DNA of 64,000 nucleotides, from the NCBI GenBank assembly GCA_947311845.1, contig CAMZMU010000052.1, positions 133,639,169-133,703,168 of the forward strand, written 5' to 3'. Position numbers and translations under genes: made by a program. Source of the stretch: Poa pratensis (taxonomy: Eukaryota > Streptophyta > Magnoliopsida > Poales > Poaceae). Below the pieces are notes generated by a model. The model saw only the letters and a program-made list of their open reading frames with translations. It made no database searches and was not told where the DNA came from. This document shows, in pieces, positions 33,011 to 44,904 of this stretch (within the stretch, counting starts at the first letter, position 1; each line of letters starts with the position of its first letter).

Positions 33011-35790
33011 ATGGGCCCCAAGAAGGGCAAGGCGGCGATGGTGGAGGCCTCCGCCGAAGCGCAGCAGGAGGAGGAGCTTGCGCCGGCTCTTATTGGCACT
33101 CGCGTCTCCACAGCGGAGGCGCTGGATAGGCTGAAGGTCCTCGTCGCCGGGAGGAATAATGAGCATGGCGCCTGCGGTGTCAAGGCGGCGCGCTTCTGCA
33201 AGCTGGCGGCGGGGTGGTATCCCATTTTCATCCACACGCTGTTCGCCGGCTTGGTGCCGCCGTTCTCTCCCTTCCTTGCGGAGGTGCTGTCTTTCTATCA
33301 GATCCAGCTCCTGCACCTCCACCCGAACTCCATCCTGATTCTCGCCATCTTCGCCTACCTCTGCGAGGCGTATCTGGGAGTGATGCCTTCCGTGGCCTTC
33401 TTCCGGAGCTTCTACGCGCTCCGCAACACGGCGCCGGCGAGCGGTCTGGGTGCGTGTCATTCCGCATCGCAGACGGGATGGGCGCCGTCTACATCCCCAT
33501 GTCGTGGGATGGTGACAAGGCCGTCACGAGGGTGACGAAGAAGGTGGAGGACTTCCGCCAGAAGTGGGTTCTCGTCGACGCCAAGGAGCGGAACGCCTTC
33601 TTCGATGAGCCTGAGGCGGTAAATTGGTACCTGTGACCGGGGCAGAACGCTGGATCCCAGAAGATTTGGCTCATGCGAAGCGCCGCCGACTCCGCAAGGC
33701 TGCGGACGTGCGGCGCGGCACTACGCCCGTTGTTGAGGGGCCTACGGCGCCCCTTGAGAAGGGACGAGGAGCCCGTGGTGACAGTCACCACAGGGCCAGC
33801 GTTGACGAGGCCATGAGGCCTGTGGGGGAGACGCCCCTTGAAGAAGCAACTGCCTCGCCACCTCCTGCCGAGAGTCAGATTGAGGAGGTGCGAAGGCTCC
33901 GTCGCCGCCGCGCCCTGATGCTCCACTGGAGCCCCCAGAGACACCCGCCGTGGAGACGGCGGGGACCAGCACACAGGCGCCGGGAGGCGCCGACGCCGAG
34001 ATGGAGGAGGGAACTCCTCCGCCGCCCCCTCCAAATTCCGAGCCTGAGGGGGAGGCCACTTCTTCTGAGGCCGCAGCAGGCGAGGCTGCGGTTGAGCCAC
34101 TGGTGGCTAGGCCTCCCTCGCCAGCCCCCGAGGCCCACGAGGAGGTCGTCGTGGAGAACAACGACGCACAAGACGGTGGGGGCCCGCTCCTGGGCCCCGT
34201 GTTGACCCTGGTCCAAGCACTGTGCTTTCAGCACCAGAGGCTGGCGCTGGGGTGGAGGACGCTGCGCCACGTGAGGGCTCTTGGGCCTTGGTCTTGAGCG
34301 ACCGGAGCCGGAGCAGCGCGTGCCGCCAAGCTGCCCTCCGTTTGGTGAGGGGCACCCTAGACGGGCTAGAACCCAACTTGCCCTTGAGGAGGCGGAGCTT
34401 GGCAGGAGGTACGACGCCCTTGCTGCTGACTGGGCCCGCTTCTTCGAAGTCAGGCGGCGGAGTGGCCCTGACGACCAAGCCTTCAGGCGCAGCGCGACGA
34501 GGCGACGCGGCAGGCCCAGGAGATCCGCGAGAACGCGGAGCGCGAGGCGCAAGGGCCTTGGCGCCGGTCCAGGCGGAACGCAAGGCGGCTGCAGAGGATC
34601 GGGAGGCGGCTGTGGCGGAGCGCCAGGCTGCAGCCTCCGACCGAGCGGCTATCGAGACCTCCCTCGCCGACCAGCGCAAGGAGCTGGCCAGCCGCGAGGA
34701 GAAGATAATTTCTGAAGCTGAGGTGGTGAGGAAGTCTCTGGAGCAGCATCGTCTGTCGCTGGAGGCTCGCGAGCAGGCCATGACGACACGCGAAGCTGAG
34801 GTGCTCAAGCGTGAGGAGAAACTGGAGCAGGCGGAAACAGACATGAACACAGAACGTGAGGCCTTGGAGTCCCGCGAGAGCAGCTTGGCTGAGGCCATGG
34901 GCAAGCACGACAAGGAGGTGGAGCGGCACCGGGAGCTTGTGGAGAAGCCAACCAAAGCTTGCCGAGAAGAAAAAGGAGGCGGAGGCGGAGGCCCTCACCA
35001 AGCAAAAGAGTACCGCACTGCTGTCACACAGGCCGTCTCCCGGGAGTATGCTGGGAAGTTCAAGAAGCAGGAGGACGGCTTCCAGAAAAAGCGCAGAGAG
35101 CTCGGCAAGCGCATTCGCCAGCTGGAGGAGTGGAACGCCAACTTGAAATCCTCGCTGAAGCGCGCCAAGGACGCTAATCTCCGCACGGAACAGGCCCTCG
35201 AGCGCTCGGAGCAGGACCTCACAGCCCTGATGGCAGACATGCAGGAGTGAATGCGCAGGTGGCCCCTGTTGTGGAGAGGGTCGAGGAGGCTGAGCAGAGC
35301 GCGGTGGCGGCACGGGTCTTGACGCAGCAGCGGGAGCGTATGTTCCGATCTTTGGTGACGCGCGGGAACGCTCTTGCTGCGAAGCTGGGGGTGGATGCTC
35401 CTGCCGTCCCCGTCCACGGGAACGCCGACGTCGCCACGTATCTGACCTACTTCGACCAGCTCTTCTCCGTCCTTGAGGGCCCTGTGGCGGAACTCGACGA
35501 TGTTGTCGACGAGGAGTGCCGCAAGCTCCTGCTGGTGGCGGTCGAGCGCGTCTTCGTCAACCTCAAGCGCCTATATCCATGCTTCGACTTCGAGTCCGTG
35601 ACCGAGCCCATGGGGATGCTCAGATCGAGACGCGCCTCTCAACTCGCTGCGGGAGGAGATCAACGACTATGTCAACCGCTTCAAGAGGGTCGCTGAAGAG
35701 CCGGCCTCTGGCGAGGAGGAAGACGTCGAGGAGGAAGGCGCGGAGGAAGATGACGCTGAGGAGGATGAGGCCGCCAAGACTTCTGCTTAA
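33011..35790 (+). pseudogene. Antisense ORF of F (putative gypsy-type transposon domain plus coiled coil), broken
   Basis: It runs opposite to gag-pol. ATG 33011 opens MGPKKGKAAMVEASAEA. A domain follows (LFAGLVPPFSPFLAEVLSFY, HLHPNSILILAIFAYLCEAYLG, FFRSFYALR) that matches the plant putative gypsy-type transposon domain (Pfam Transposase_28 style). A shift near 33440 continues as FRIADGMGAVYIPMSW to a stop near 33636. The middle is disrupted and Pro/Ala-rich. A long charged coiled coil (about 34640-35250, with REAEVLKREEKLEQAETD) and a further frame (35247-35640) lead to an acidic tail ending at TAA 35788-35790. Several frameshifts exist. Such antisense ORFs are known in Tat elements, but their function is not established. 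Confidence 0.75.
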
Positions 35791-36894
35791 GCTGCTCCTG
35801 CCACAAGTCGCGCCTGAGGCGCAAGTTATCTTTGTTTAAAGACTTTGTTTCATTTGTGATGGTCTGTAAAACACTTTATTGTGCTGCAATGTGTGTGCCC
35901 CTCGACGGGCATTTTATCCCTATTCCATGCCTTTTTCGCTTTACGTCGTCAGGACCCGTCTCTTAGCGCTATGACTCCGCCACTACGGTATGCCAGAGCA
36001 ATGACTCAGCAAGGCCGGGGGGTGTTTAAGGCTTAGAGAGGTAAGAGCTCTCGAGTCGCGATGCTCGAGGGCTCCCCTTTGACGCTCAAGCAGTCCATGA
36101 AATGCGAAGGAGAAAATACCCGCCCGAGGGACGGAAGTTGCTCGTGAGAGGAAAAACACAACGCCTGAGGTGTAAGCGCAGGACTTAGCTTAGCGAGGTT
36201 CTGGCCTCGTGGAGGGCGTTGATTTCCCTGAAGGTGTGCTTCCCTCTTTGGGTCTGGAGCGTGACTCCACGAGCCTTGGGGGGACTCTTGTTCCCTGTGT
36301 AGGTTAGAGGCGGAACCAAAGCAAAACATGGTAGAGAAACTCATGCGCGCTTATAGGTTTCCTCATGGGTGCCTCGCGAGGAGAGTAAGTACCAAAGGTC
36401 CTTAGGTGAGGTGGCAGGTTTGGGAGCAAGCCCCTGGGCCAGAGCTCTTTGGTGAGGTAACAGGCGTGAGAGCGTGCTCACGTGTTAGAGCTCGGATCCT
36501 TTTGGATTTTGCGGTGCTGCTGGGATGCTCCCGAGGCACAGTCACCGTACTCAGCCCCCGCTCGCGAGGTGCGCAAGGGGAAAGATATGAGCGCGAATGA
36601 AAACACAGAGTAATGAGAACTAAAACTCACCCCCAAAATATTACATAGCGGCGCCGCAGCGCAATGTTTCACTAGGAAACGAATTGGTTCGTTACACTTG
36701 GGCTTGCCAAGATAAAGTTTCCATGTCGAGGCATGGGGACCACATTCAGTGGCTGAGACTCTTCACGGCCTGCGGCGGCACGTTACAGGAAGAGCTCAGA
36801 GGGACTGGCCCTCAGAGAGAGAAGCTTTTGTGAAGCTTGGAGGTGAAGCTGTGCGCTTTCCTCTAGAGACAAAAAATGCCTGGTGTGATAGAGA
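35791..36894. other. Spacer between convergent ends of the antisense ORF and pol in F
   Basis: Both coding regions end here from opposite sides. AT-rich DNA at 35820-35900 could serve as the 3' untranslated region of the antisense transcript. No other gene is supported. Confidence 0.55.
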
Positions 36895-37990
36895 TCACGG
36901 GTAGAACTTGCGTAGATGCGCGATGTTCCAAGGGTTCTTGACCGGGATGCCGTCCTCCGTCTCGAGGCGCACCGCGCCAGGTCTGGCGACATGCGCGACC
37001 CTGTAGGGGCCTTCCCACATGGGCGAGAGCTTGTGGAGACCTTCCCTGGAGAGGATCCTCCTGAGGACAAGGTCGCCTGTCTCGAGAGTGCGCGGACGTA
37101 TGTGGCGGCTGTGGTAGCGTCGCAGGTCTTGCTGGTACTTTGCCGCTCTGAGGGCGGCTCGGCGGCGCAACCCGTCGAGGAACAGCAGGTCGTCGTTGTG
37201 GAGGTCTTCTTGATTGTCCTCATTGAAGGCAAGGACCCTTGCGGACCCGTGCTTGATCTCTGTGGGGAGGACTGCTTCGGCTCCATACACCAGGGCGAAT
37301 GGCGTCTCACCAGTGGGCTTTGTAGGGTTCGTGCGGATGGACCAGAGCACGGAGGGGAGCTCATCGATCCAGCCCTTGCCATAGCCCTTGAGGCGGTTGA
37401 AACTTCTCGTCTTGAGGCCCTTGAGGACCTCAGCATTTGCTCGCTCGGCTTGACCATTGCTCTGTGGGTGAGCTACCGAGGCGAAACAGAGCTTGGTGCC
37501 GAGGCTCTCGCAGTAAGCCCTGAAGATGCCGCTGGTGAACTGTGAGCCATTGTCGGTGATGATGCGGTTTGGCACACCAAAGCGGCAGACCAGGCCTCTG
37601 ATGAACTTCACGGCTGCCCTGGCTGGGATGGTGCGCACCGCTTCAACCTCTGCCCATTTGGTGAACTTGTCAACAGCCACGAAGAGGAAGCGGTAGCCCC
37701 CTTGCGATCTCGGGAAGGGTCCCAAGATGTCCAGCCCCCAGACCGCGAACGGCCAGGAGAGCGGGATGGTCTGGAGTCCCAGTGCAGGCTGATGGACTTG
37801 CTTGGCGTGGAACTGGCATGCATCGCAAGACTGAACGATGGTGACGGCATCTTGAAGCACTTGAGGCCAGTAGAAACCGCTCCTGAAGACCTTGCCGCGA
37901 GGGTGCGCGCGCAGGAATGGTGGCCGCACTCTCCACTGTGTATGTCCCTGAGGAGCATGCGTCCTTCCTCAGGAGGCACACACTTGAGGG
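36895..37990 (-). pseudogene. Element F integrase
   Basis: The zinc finger begins in the RNase H frame (HSGECGHHSCARTLAA) and passes through a frameshift near 37925 to SGFYWPQVLQDA and CDACQ, completing HHCC. The core has all three acidic residues: FVAVDKFTKWAEVEA, IITDNGSQFTSG and SNGQAERANAEVLKGL. The C-terminal part includes LETGDLVLRRIL and MWEGPYRVAHVARPGA, the GPY/F-type DNA-binding domain, and ends NPWNIAHLRKFYP with stop at 36895. No chromodomain follows, consistent with Tat-type elements. Apart from the zinc-finger frameshift the 330-residue core and tail are open. It would insert element cDNA into host DNA. Confidence 0.92.
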
Positions 37991-39060
37991 CAATGCCATT
38001 TGGGCGCTTGCGGTATAGGTCTCCCTCAAGGATGTAATAGGATTTCGCTTGTCGAGCGACTCGTTCTGCCTCTGCGTCTTCCTCGGGAAGGACTCCTTTT
38101 AGCAAGTAGTCCTTGAGCTCGTCAACCCAGCCTGTTTCTTGGTGCACCATGGTTAGCATCAGACGCTCCCCTGAGGATGGGCCACAGTTGGGTGCGCCAC
38201 CTGTGGGAGGTGGTGGGAGTACTTCGTCTGTGCTTGTAGCTGGTGCTTGCAGCGGCTGCTTTATGGACGCCTTGGAGAGCCTCTCTTCAAAGACACCTGC
38301 GGGCTGGGCCTCCCTTCGCGATGCGCGCTTGGCGATGTCATCTGCTTCCTGGTTCTCCTTGCGCGGGATGTGCATGAGCTCCATGCCCCTGAAGTGCTTC
38401 TCGAGCTTGCGGACCTCTTCAAGGTAGGCAGCCATATGGCTGTCTTTAGGGGTGTAGCTCTTGTTGGAGAAGTTGACCAGGAGCTGGGAGTCGCCTTTGA
38501 TGAGTAGGTGCTTGACACCGAGGGCAATGGCAGCTCTGAGCCCGGCGAGGAGGCCTTCATATTCAGCGATGTTGTTGGAGATCTTGTCCATCGTGAAACA
38601 CAACTGGATGGCATAGTGGAGCTTGTCGCCTTTAGGTGAGGTCAGGACAACGCCAGCGCCTCCGTTGCGGCAGGAGAAAGCTCCATCGAAGTGCATGGTC
38701 CAGTGGCTTGGCATTGTATCTCCAGGCGGTATAGTTTCTGCTTCAGGAGGCTCTTCAGGAGTTGGGTCTGTCCATTCGGCGACAAAATCTGCCAGTGCTC
38801 TTCCTTTGATGACCCTTGTGGTGTCAAAACGCAAGTTGAAAGGCTGCAGCTCGATGTTCCACCCTGCTACGCGATCAGTGGCGTTGGGGTTGCGCAGGAT
38901 TTGCTCCAGGGGAATGATGTGACCACCGTGACAGGGTGGCCCTGGAAGTAGTGGCGCAGCTTTCTGGAGGCGATGAGCAGGGCGAGAAGGAGCTTCTGCT
39001 GCGTAGGGTACCGCTCGCGAGCATCTCTTAGCACAGTACTGACATAGTAGACTGGATGCT
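37991..39060 (-). pseudogene. Element F RNase H and connection to integrase
   Basis: Reads PLEQILRNPNATDRVAGW and ALADFVAEWTDP, then the RNase H domain with its acidic set: MHFDGAFSCRNGGAG, ISNNIAEYEGLLAGL, LLIKGDSQLLVNF and NQEADDIAKRAS. A roughly 130-residue spacer (DEVLPPPPTGGAP, SYYILEGDLYRKR) leads to integrase. The upstream join to RT is broken by frameshifts near 38935 and 39060. It would remove the RNA template during reverse transcription. Confidence 0.9.
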
Positions 39061-40350
39061 CGACAAGGGTTGTGGAGGGTGACGCGGCGTTGGCTCCCTC
39101 GAGGACTCCTCAGGCCCTTTGGCGAGGTTTCCTTGTGGAGGAGTCTCAGCAGGGGTGCCTGAAGTAGGCTCGACAGCTGGCTGTGGGTCTGGCTCTGGGC
39201 CTGGAGGGACTTTTTCCTTGTCGGGAGGCTCTGGACTTGGAGTGGCAGCACTTTTCTTGGGGAGGACTGGCTCTTCTCTTTCGACCACCAGGACGGCGCT
39301 TGCGGTTTGTGGAGTGGCTGCAAGGTACAGCTTTAGATGCTCGCCCGTCCTGGGGGCTACCATAACTGGTGCGCTAGCCAAGTACTTCTTCAAGTCCTCA
39401 AATGCCTTGTCTGCCTCTGGAGTCCACTTGAAGGTGCCGGACTTCTTCATGATCTTGAAAAATGGCAGGGCCCTCTCGCCAAACTTGGAGATGAAGCGGC
39501 CCAAGCTGGCCATGCACCCAGCTAGGCGCTGCATGTCCTTGAGGCGGCGAGGTGGCTGCATTTCTTCTATGGCCTTGATCTTGTCAGGGTTTGCTTCTAT
39601 GCCGCGATGGGACACGAGGAACCCGAGGAGTTTGCCTGAAGGTACCCCGAAGACGCACTTGGCGGGGTTTAGCTTGATGTTCACCTTGCGCAGGCTGGCG
39701 AAGGTCTCCTCGAGGTCCTTCAAGAGAGTGTCTCCCTCGCGAGACTTGACTACGATGTCGTCAACATATGCCTCTGCATTTCTTCCCATCTGAGCCCCCA
39801 GGGCGATCCTCATGAGCCTCTGGAAGGTGGCGCCGGCGTTCTTCAACCCGAAGGGCATGCAAGTGTAGCAATACACGCCACAGGGGGTGAGGAACGCTGT
39901 TTTCTCCTCGTCCTCTTTAGCCATTTTGATCTGGTGGTAGCCTGAGAAGGCGTCCAGAAAACAGAGGAGATCACAGCCGGCTGTGGAGTCCACGATCTGA
40001 TCAATCCTTGGCATGGGGTATGGGTCCTTGGGGCAGGCTTTATTTACATCAGTGTAATCGATGCAGAGCCGGCCTCCCCCATTGGGTTTTGGGACAACCA
40101 CGCCATTAGAGACCCAGGTGGGGTGGGCAACTTCTCGAATAATGTCTGCTGCTTTTAGCTTTTCTACTTCTTTGATGATGAAGGCTTGCTTCTCAGGGGC
40201 TTGTTTCCGTGCCTTCTGCTTGACGGGGCGTGCGTTTGGACACACAGCTAAGTGGTGCTCGATCACCTCCCTTGGTACGCCGGACATTTCTGACGGAGTC
40301 CATGCGAACATGTCAGAATTTGCCCGAAGGAAGGCGACGAGCGCGCTTTC
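39061..40350 (-). pseudogene. Element F reverse transcriptase
   Basis: Open from about 40350 to 39028 in the same frame as protease, separated by one stop. RT motifs occur in order: LKAADIIREVAHPTWVSN, GGRLCIDYTDVNKACPKD, CFLDAFSGYHQIKM (first catalytic Asp), FGLKNAGATFQRLM and AYVDDIVVKS (YVDD active site). The thumb/connection reads PPRRLKDMQRLAGCMASLGR and FKWTPEADKAFEDLK. After AATPQTASAVLVVERE there is a Pro/Glu/Lys-rich insert (about 39250-39075) before RNase H, where most gypsy RTs have none. Enzyme function is lost through the upstream stop and downstream frameshifts. Confidence 0.93.
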
Positions 40351-41457
40351 CTATTTGGGAGGCAAGCCAGCGCCTATGGTGACGCTAGCCCCCGAGCCCT
40401 CAGCCCCCGAATCGCTGGTGCTCAGCGACACCTTCTTTGTAGCGGCCTGCTCCTGAGAGAACAGCTGCTTCTTCTTCTTGGGCCTCGCGAGGGGCTCCAG
40501 GTCTTCGTCAGCAGGGAACGCCATGGCAGCAGCTTTGTAGGCGAGCTCGACAGCGCGTGTAGCGTCCTGTACGTGACCATGGATGGTGATGGTGCCGCCG
40601 CTGCCAGGGATCTTGACCATGTTGTAGGCGTGATGCGTGACGGCCATGAACTTCGCGAGGGCGGGGTAGCCGAGGATGGCGTTGTAGGGCAGGCCAATGT
40701 GCGCGACGTCGAAGTCGATGAGCTCGGTGCGATAGTTTTGCTGCGTGCCAAAGGTGACTGCAAGCCTCACTTGCCCCAGAGGCGAGATTGAGCCGCTGGT
40801 GACCCCTGTGAAGGGCCTGGAGGGCATAAGCCACTCGTAGGGCACTTGAAGCGTCTCAAAGGTCTCGACAGAGATGACGTTCAGGCCTGCACCCCCATCA
40901 ATGAGCGTTTTGCCGACGGCGATATTGTTGATGGTGGGGGTGCACACCAGCGGGAGGGTGCCTACAGTCTTGGTCGACTTGGGGTGGTCCTTGGCGTCGA
41001 AGGCGATGGTGTACTGAGACCACTTGAGGGGACGCGATGTCTCCACCCCAGGCAGCGCTGCGTTGAGCTCGCGGGCGAACTGCTTGAACTGATTGTTGGA
41101 CTTGGGCGCCTGAGCCCCGCCGAGGATGCACGCCATGGCGCCTCTAGGGGCCTGGTAGCCCCCAGGCTCCTCGTCAGGGAGGTTGTTGTTCTTCTCAGCG
41201 GCGTTGGCCTGAGTCCCTTGAGGCTTCTGGTAGCCACCTTTGCGTCCGCCCTTGCGGTAGTTACGGCCTCTGCCGCGACCACCGCTGCCTTCTTCCTGCT
41301 CGCGCTTCTTGCTCAGCTGCTTGAGGTCGTAGCAGTTCTCTGTCGCGTGGCCGCGCCTGTTGTGGTAGATGCAGAAGGGACGGTTGTCCATCTTCTTCTC
41401 GCCATCCTCTGCAGAGTCCTCTCGAGCGTGCTTAGCGCCGGGCTCAGCAGCCAGCAC
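40351..41457 (-). pseudogene. Element F gag C-terminus and protease, ending in a stop before RT
   Basis: One open frame covers the nucleocapsid zinc knuckle CIYHNRRGHATENC (CX2HX4HX4C; the second Cys is replaced by His, as is common in this lineage), a Gly/Arg-rich segment and the aspartic protease. The protease has TLIDGGAGLNVIS as active-site loop and LPYNAILGYPALAKF as C-terminal signature. It ends PPK followed by TAG at 40353-40351. RT continues in exactly the same frame after the TAG (ESALVAFLR). In relatives a Gln codon CAG usually stands here, so a C to T change probably created the stop. Confidence 0.88.
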
Positions 41458-42766
41458 AGCAGTAGGCTTGCGCTTGGTCTCGTCACGCTTCTTGTGGGCC
41501 TTGGATCCCTCTGGGGGTCGTCTGCAGAGGCCACCTTGGTGAAGAGGAGACCCTCTTCAGCCTTGGCACACTTGTCTGCGATGTCGAAGAGCTTCACGAC
41601 AGAGGAGAGGGTATCGTGAATGCCGAGCTTCTCAAGCATCCTGCGGTTGGTGACGCCCTCTCTGAAGGCAGCAATGACGTGCGAGTCAGGGATGTTGGGG
41701 ATTTTGTTGCGGACTTGGCTGAAGCGCTGGATGTACTTGCGGAGAGTCTCGCCAGACTTCTGGCGTACGGCGCGCAGGTCGTTGTAGGTGAGGGCGCGCT
41801 CGTACGTGCCCTTGAAGTTCGCACGAACTGCTTGCAGAGGTCCTCCCAGGAGTCGATGGAGTCCTCAGGGAGGTTCAGGAGCCACGACAGGGCAGAGTCC
41901 CTGAGGGCGTGCGAGAACCAGTTCGCCATGACCTTGTCGTCTCCTCCCGCAGCTTGGATGGAGGTGGTGTAGAGCTGCAGGAACTCGATGGGGTTGTTCG
42001 TGCCATCGTAGCCCTTGGGGAGGTCTGGCCTGAACTTCTGCGGCCAGACGACGCGGCGCAGGTTGCGGGTGAAGGCCGTGCAGCCTGTGGCGTACGTGGC
42101 CACACCGCCCTGGAGAGCTCTGCGGTTTTGGCGCCCGGCCTGGCCAATTTCCTCGACGATGCGCTTCTGGAGGTCCCGCTGGCGCTCCATCTCCACCCGC
42201 GCGTCCGGCGGCGTCCGCTGCACGATTTGACAATCATGCGGCGAGGACGCGTGAGAGGCGGCTTTGTTTGCCGCAGCCGGAGGTGGTCCTGGCGGAGGCG
42301 GAGGCGGAGGCGCTCCATGCGCGGCGGTGCCTGCGCGCCCGGAGTTGTGGTGCACCAGGGAGCGCGAAGGTGCTGGAACCGCGCGCGGCGCAGCCGCGAT
42401 GTCGACGAGGTGCTGGAGACGGCCAAGCCAGTTGTCGTGCGCCTCGGCGGTGGGGCGGTAGCGGAAGAGCTCTGCTGCCATGAGCAGCGCAGTGTTTGGG
42501 CTGGGCGCCGGGCGTCCAAGCGTGGACGCGCTTTGGCGCCGAGATGGATGCGAGGACTCAGCGTCCTCGCTGTGCTCGTGGTCGACGTCTTCGTCGTAGC
42601 GGTCGTCCTCATCCTCGGGGTGCTCCACGCGTGGCTCCGCAGTAGTGCGCCCCGAAGCGCGGTTGGTGCGCGGACGGCCGCGTGGCCTGGTGGTGTGGAC
42701 GACGGGCTCGGTCTCAGCTCGGCCTGACGCGCGCCGGTTGGCGCGAGCAGCGCGAGTGTCCGCCAT
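41458..42766 (-). pseudogene. Element F gag N-terminal and capsid region, frameshifted
   Basis: ATG at 42766. An Arg/Glu-rich, low-complexity N-terminus (PRGRPRTNRASGRTT, then acidic DEDDRYDEDVDHEH) and a proline run are followed by the capsid-like gag domain: FTRNLRRVVWPQKFRPDLP, GTNNPIEFLQLYTTSI and MANWFSHALRDSALSWLLNL. A frameshift near 41830 is compensated further on, where LGIHDTLSSVVKLFDIADKC and the knuckle region (next entry) follow. It would form the particle and package RNA. Confidence 0.88.
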
Positions 42767-42803
42767 GGCGCAGAGGTCGATGGAGGTTGAATGCGCGCCT
42801 CAG

Positions 42804-42822
42804 CCCCCTACCTGGCGCGCCA
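42804..42822 (-). promoter_or_regulatory. Primer-binding site of F
   Basis: The minus strand reads TGGCGCGCCAGGTAGGGGG, 2 nt from the LTR end (TCCGACA). This PBS type is common in RIRE2/Grande-like elements. I cannot assign the tRNA with certainty. Confidence 0.75.
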
Positions 42823-42824
42823 AT

Positions 42825-43864
42825 TGTCGGAGAATGACTCCCACGAAACAGGGGCAGTCACACTCGCGAAGAGAGTTCGTGTAAGGGGCTGAACACGACG
42901 TCAATCAACCCTCATCCGGCGCGGCGACGCTGCTCGTCGTGCCTGAGGAGGGACATCACGGCAGAGAGAGACACGGCGCGTACCCAGGTTCACGGCCCTC
43001 TTGTGGAGGTAAAACCGCTACGTCCTGCCTGTCTGTATTGCTGCTTGTAGAGGTTACAGTACAGCGTGCTTGCCGAGGGCACAGTTGTGGCAATGGCGCG
43101 TACAAGGGGAGGGAAACTACTGTCTTCTTCTCCCTTGCGCGCAAGTAGCTAGACTAGGAGTAAAATGTGTTCGATCCCCCTCTAGGGTGGTGCACCAGCT
43201 CCTTTTATAGGCGCCCCGGGCCTCCTCCCTGTCCTTGTGCAGCGGAGGGGCTACCACATGGCGACAACGGTCGGGAGCACGGTGCACCGCTGCTTGGGCG
43301 TCCATGAGCGCGGTCCATGGGCACAAAAGCTGAGGCCGCAGCAGAGAGGCCGCCGTCCATCCAGGACGGCCAGCTGCTGCCGCAGAGGAGCGGGGGAGTC
43401 CCCACGGTGACGTCGCGTTTGGCGCGTAGCGCCGGCCTGCTCCCTTATCACCAAAGAGGAAAGCTTGGTGGTCTGCGCCGTTGCCCCTGCTTTGTTGACT
43501 CCTTTATCACCAAAGTGGGACTGTAGCTCCGTCGTCACCCTGCGCAGAGGCGCGGTCACTCTGCGGCCGCTGCGGAAGCCATGTGCGCTCCGCAGAGCTT
43601 GCTTTACAGTGAAGGAACCCTCGCGTGGGCGGGAACGCCCTGTGGAGGATTCTGCGTTGACTTCCCTTCAGGGAAAGCTTCCTTGGAGAGGGGGCAGCGG
43701 AGTAGAGGCTCCACAGGCCTAGCTGCCTCCTCAGGCCTCCGCGAGGCGATTCTGCCCCGCGGGCTCCCCAGGCTTGCAGCCTGGTCCTTAGCGAGATTCA
43801 CTCGCCGAGTGTTGAGGGTTATAGAGGCCTGGCCCAGTACACCCTGGTTCTTACTGGGCTGACA
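42825..43864 (-). repeat. Element F 5' LTR (1040 bp)
   Basis: On the plus strand TGTCGGAGAATGACTC to GGGCTGACA, the complete version of the truncated copy at 31709-32692. TATA box at 43203-43209 (minus strand). The next five bases are atcat (43865-43869); the matching copy at the other side has been lost. Confidence 0.9.
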
Positions 43865-44904
43865 ATCATCTTTCTTGATTGCGCTCCGCTTGATGAAGAC
43901 TCGTGAAATGCTCCCCCATACGCAACATGGGAGAGCCAATTTAGGCACATCTTCACTTGACCATTATCTTCATGACAACCACCGCTTGACGTCATCCGCA
44001 ATGGGCTCTATGGAATCTTCCTTTGATGCATGCCCATGAGAAGATACGTAACCCACATAGATATTCCACAGACACATGTATATGGGTTAGTTCACAAAGC
44101 TATATAGACGATTGCTTACCATACCATTGGATCACAAGATCCCACATGGTATAACATGTAGCTTTGTGTGTTGATCACTTGAATCCATCCTTTCCACTTA
44201 GCCTTGATCAACTTTGTATATTTTCTTCTTTCTTGATCAATGATGATGTCTTGAAGGTGAGCATGAATATCCACGGTATTCTATTCTTCAAGACATACTT
44301 GCAATATGCTCAAAGCAAACATTAGTCCGTAGGATTGTCATTAATTACCACTAGCTAAATGCCCGTGCATTGCTACGGAGTAATAAACAAATTTCTAGTG
44401 GATGACATAAATGATTGTCAGATCTATTGCATCTGAGTTGTTCAACAAAAACTAATGTACGTAGAATGCATCTTGTATTTTCTTAATCCATCCATGTAAG
44501 CCAATTTCTTATAAGTGATCTCCGGGACCCTTGGTTTAACTTTTTACTCTTTAATCCACCAAGCACAAATATATTCCTGATGAAGAATGGACTTAGTCCT
44601 TTATTCCTTTGCAGCTTCCGACAAACTATTATGGTGTTTTTCCTGCTTAGCGTTGATTTTTTTCAATGTGATCAGAAAATCTTCAGCGTTTCACCTATAA
44701 GAGAAAGAGGTGGATCATGTCTACTACTGGTACTCTAGAACATGTGCGGCAGAATCTCGTAATAAGTACCACGACAAGGTTTCAAATTATGTTTAATTAC
44801 AACAATGAGAATAAACTGCAAGTTTTTTGAGGATAATTTAGGATGCTTATATGGGCATTGAAGCAGGCGCACTATTCCGAAGGTAATCATTTGCCCTAAT
44901 GCCC
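43865..44904. other. Flanking DNA between F and E, unassigned
   Basis: AT-rich sequence with only short frames. The part to about 44340 resembles non-coding retroelement DNA in style (GCTCCCCCATACGC, then CATGGGAGAGCC). From 44350 a CTAAATGCCCGTGCATTGC stretch looks like a dispersed grass repeat end. Neither is assigned to a family. Confidence 0.35.

Larger units (their letters stand above)
31709..43864 (-). mobile_element. Element F: Tat/RIRE2-like Ty3/gypsy retrotransposon with antisense ORF
   Basis: In minus orientation: 5' LTR (43864-42825), PBS (42822-42804), gag, protease, RT, RNase H and integrase (42766-36895). An antisense ORF (33011-35790, plus strand), a polypurine tract and the 3' LTR (32692-31709) follow. 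LTRs start TGTCAGCC and end TTCTCCGACA. Pol order, the PBS starting TGGCGCGCCAGG and the antisense ORF fit the Tat/RIRE2 group. Several frameshifts and one stop make pol defective. The 3' LTR end is truncated at the junction with C, so only one flank is natural. Confidence 0.9.

Noticed and set aside
41616..42727. Long plus-strand frames opposite F gag
   Set aside because: Shadow frames of the GC-rich gag; codon patterns and gag motifs support the minus strand.
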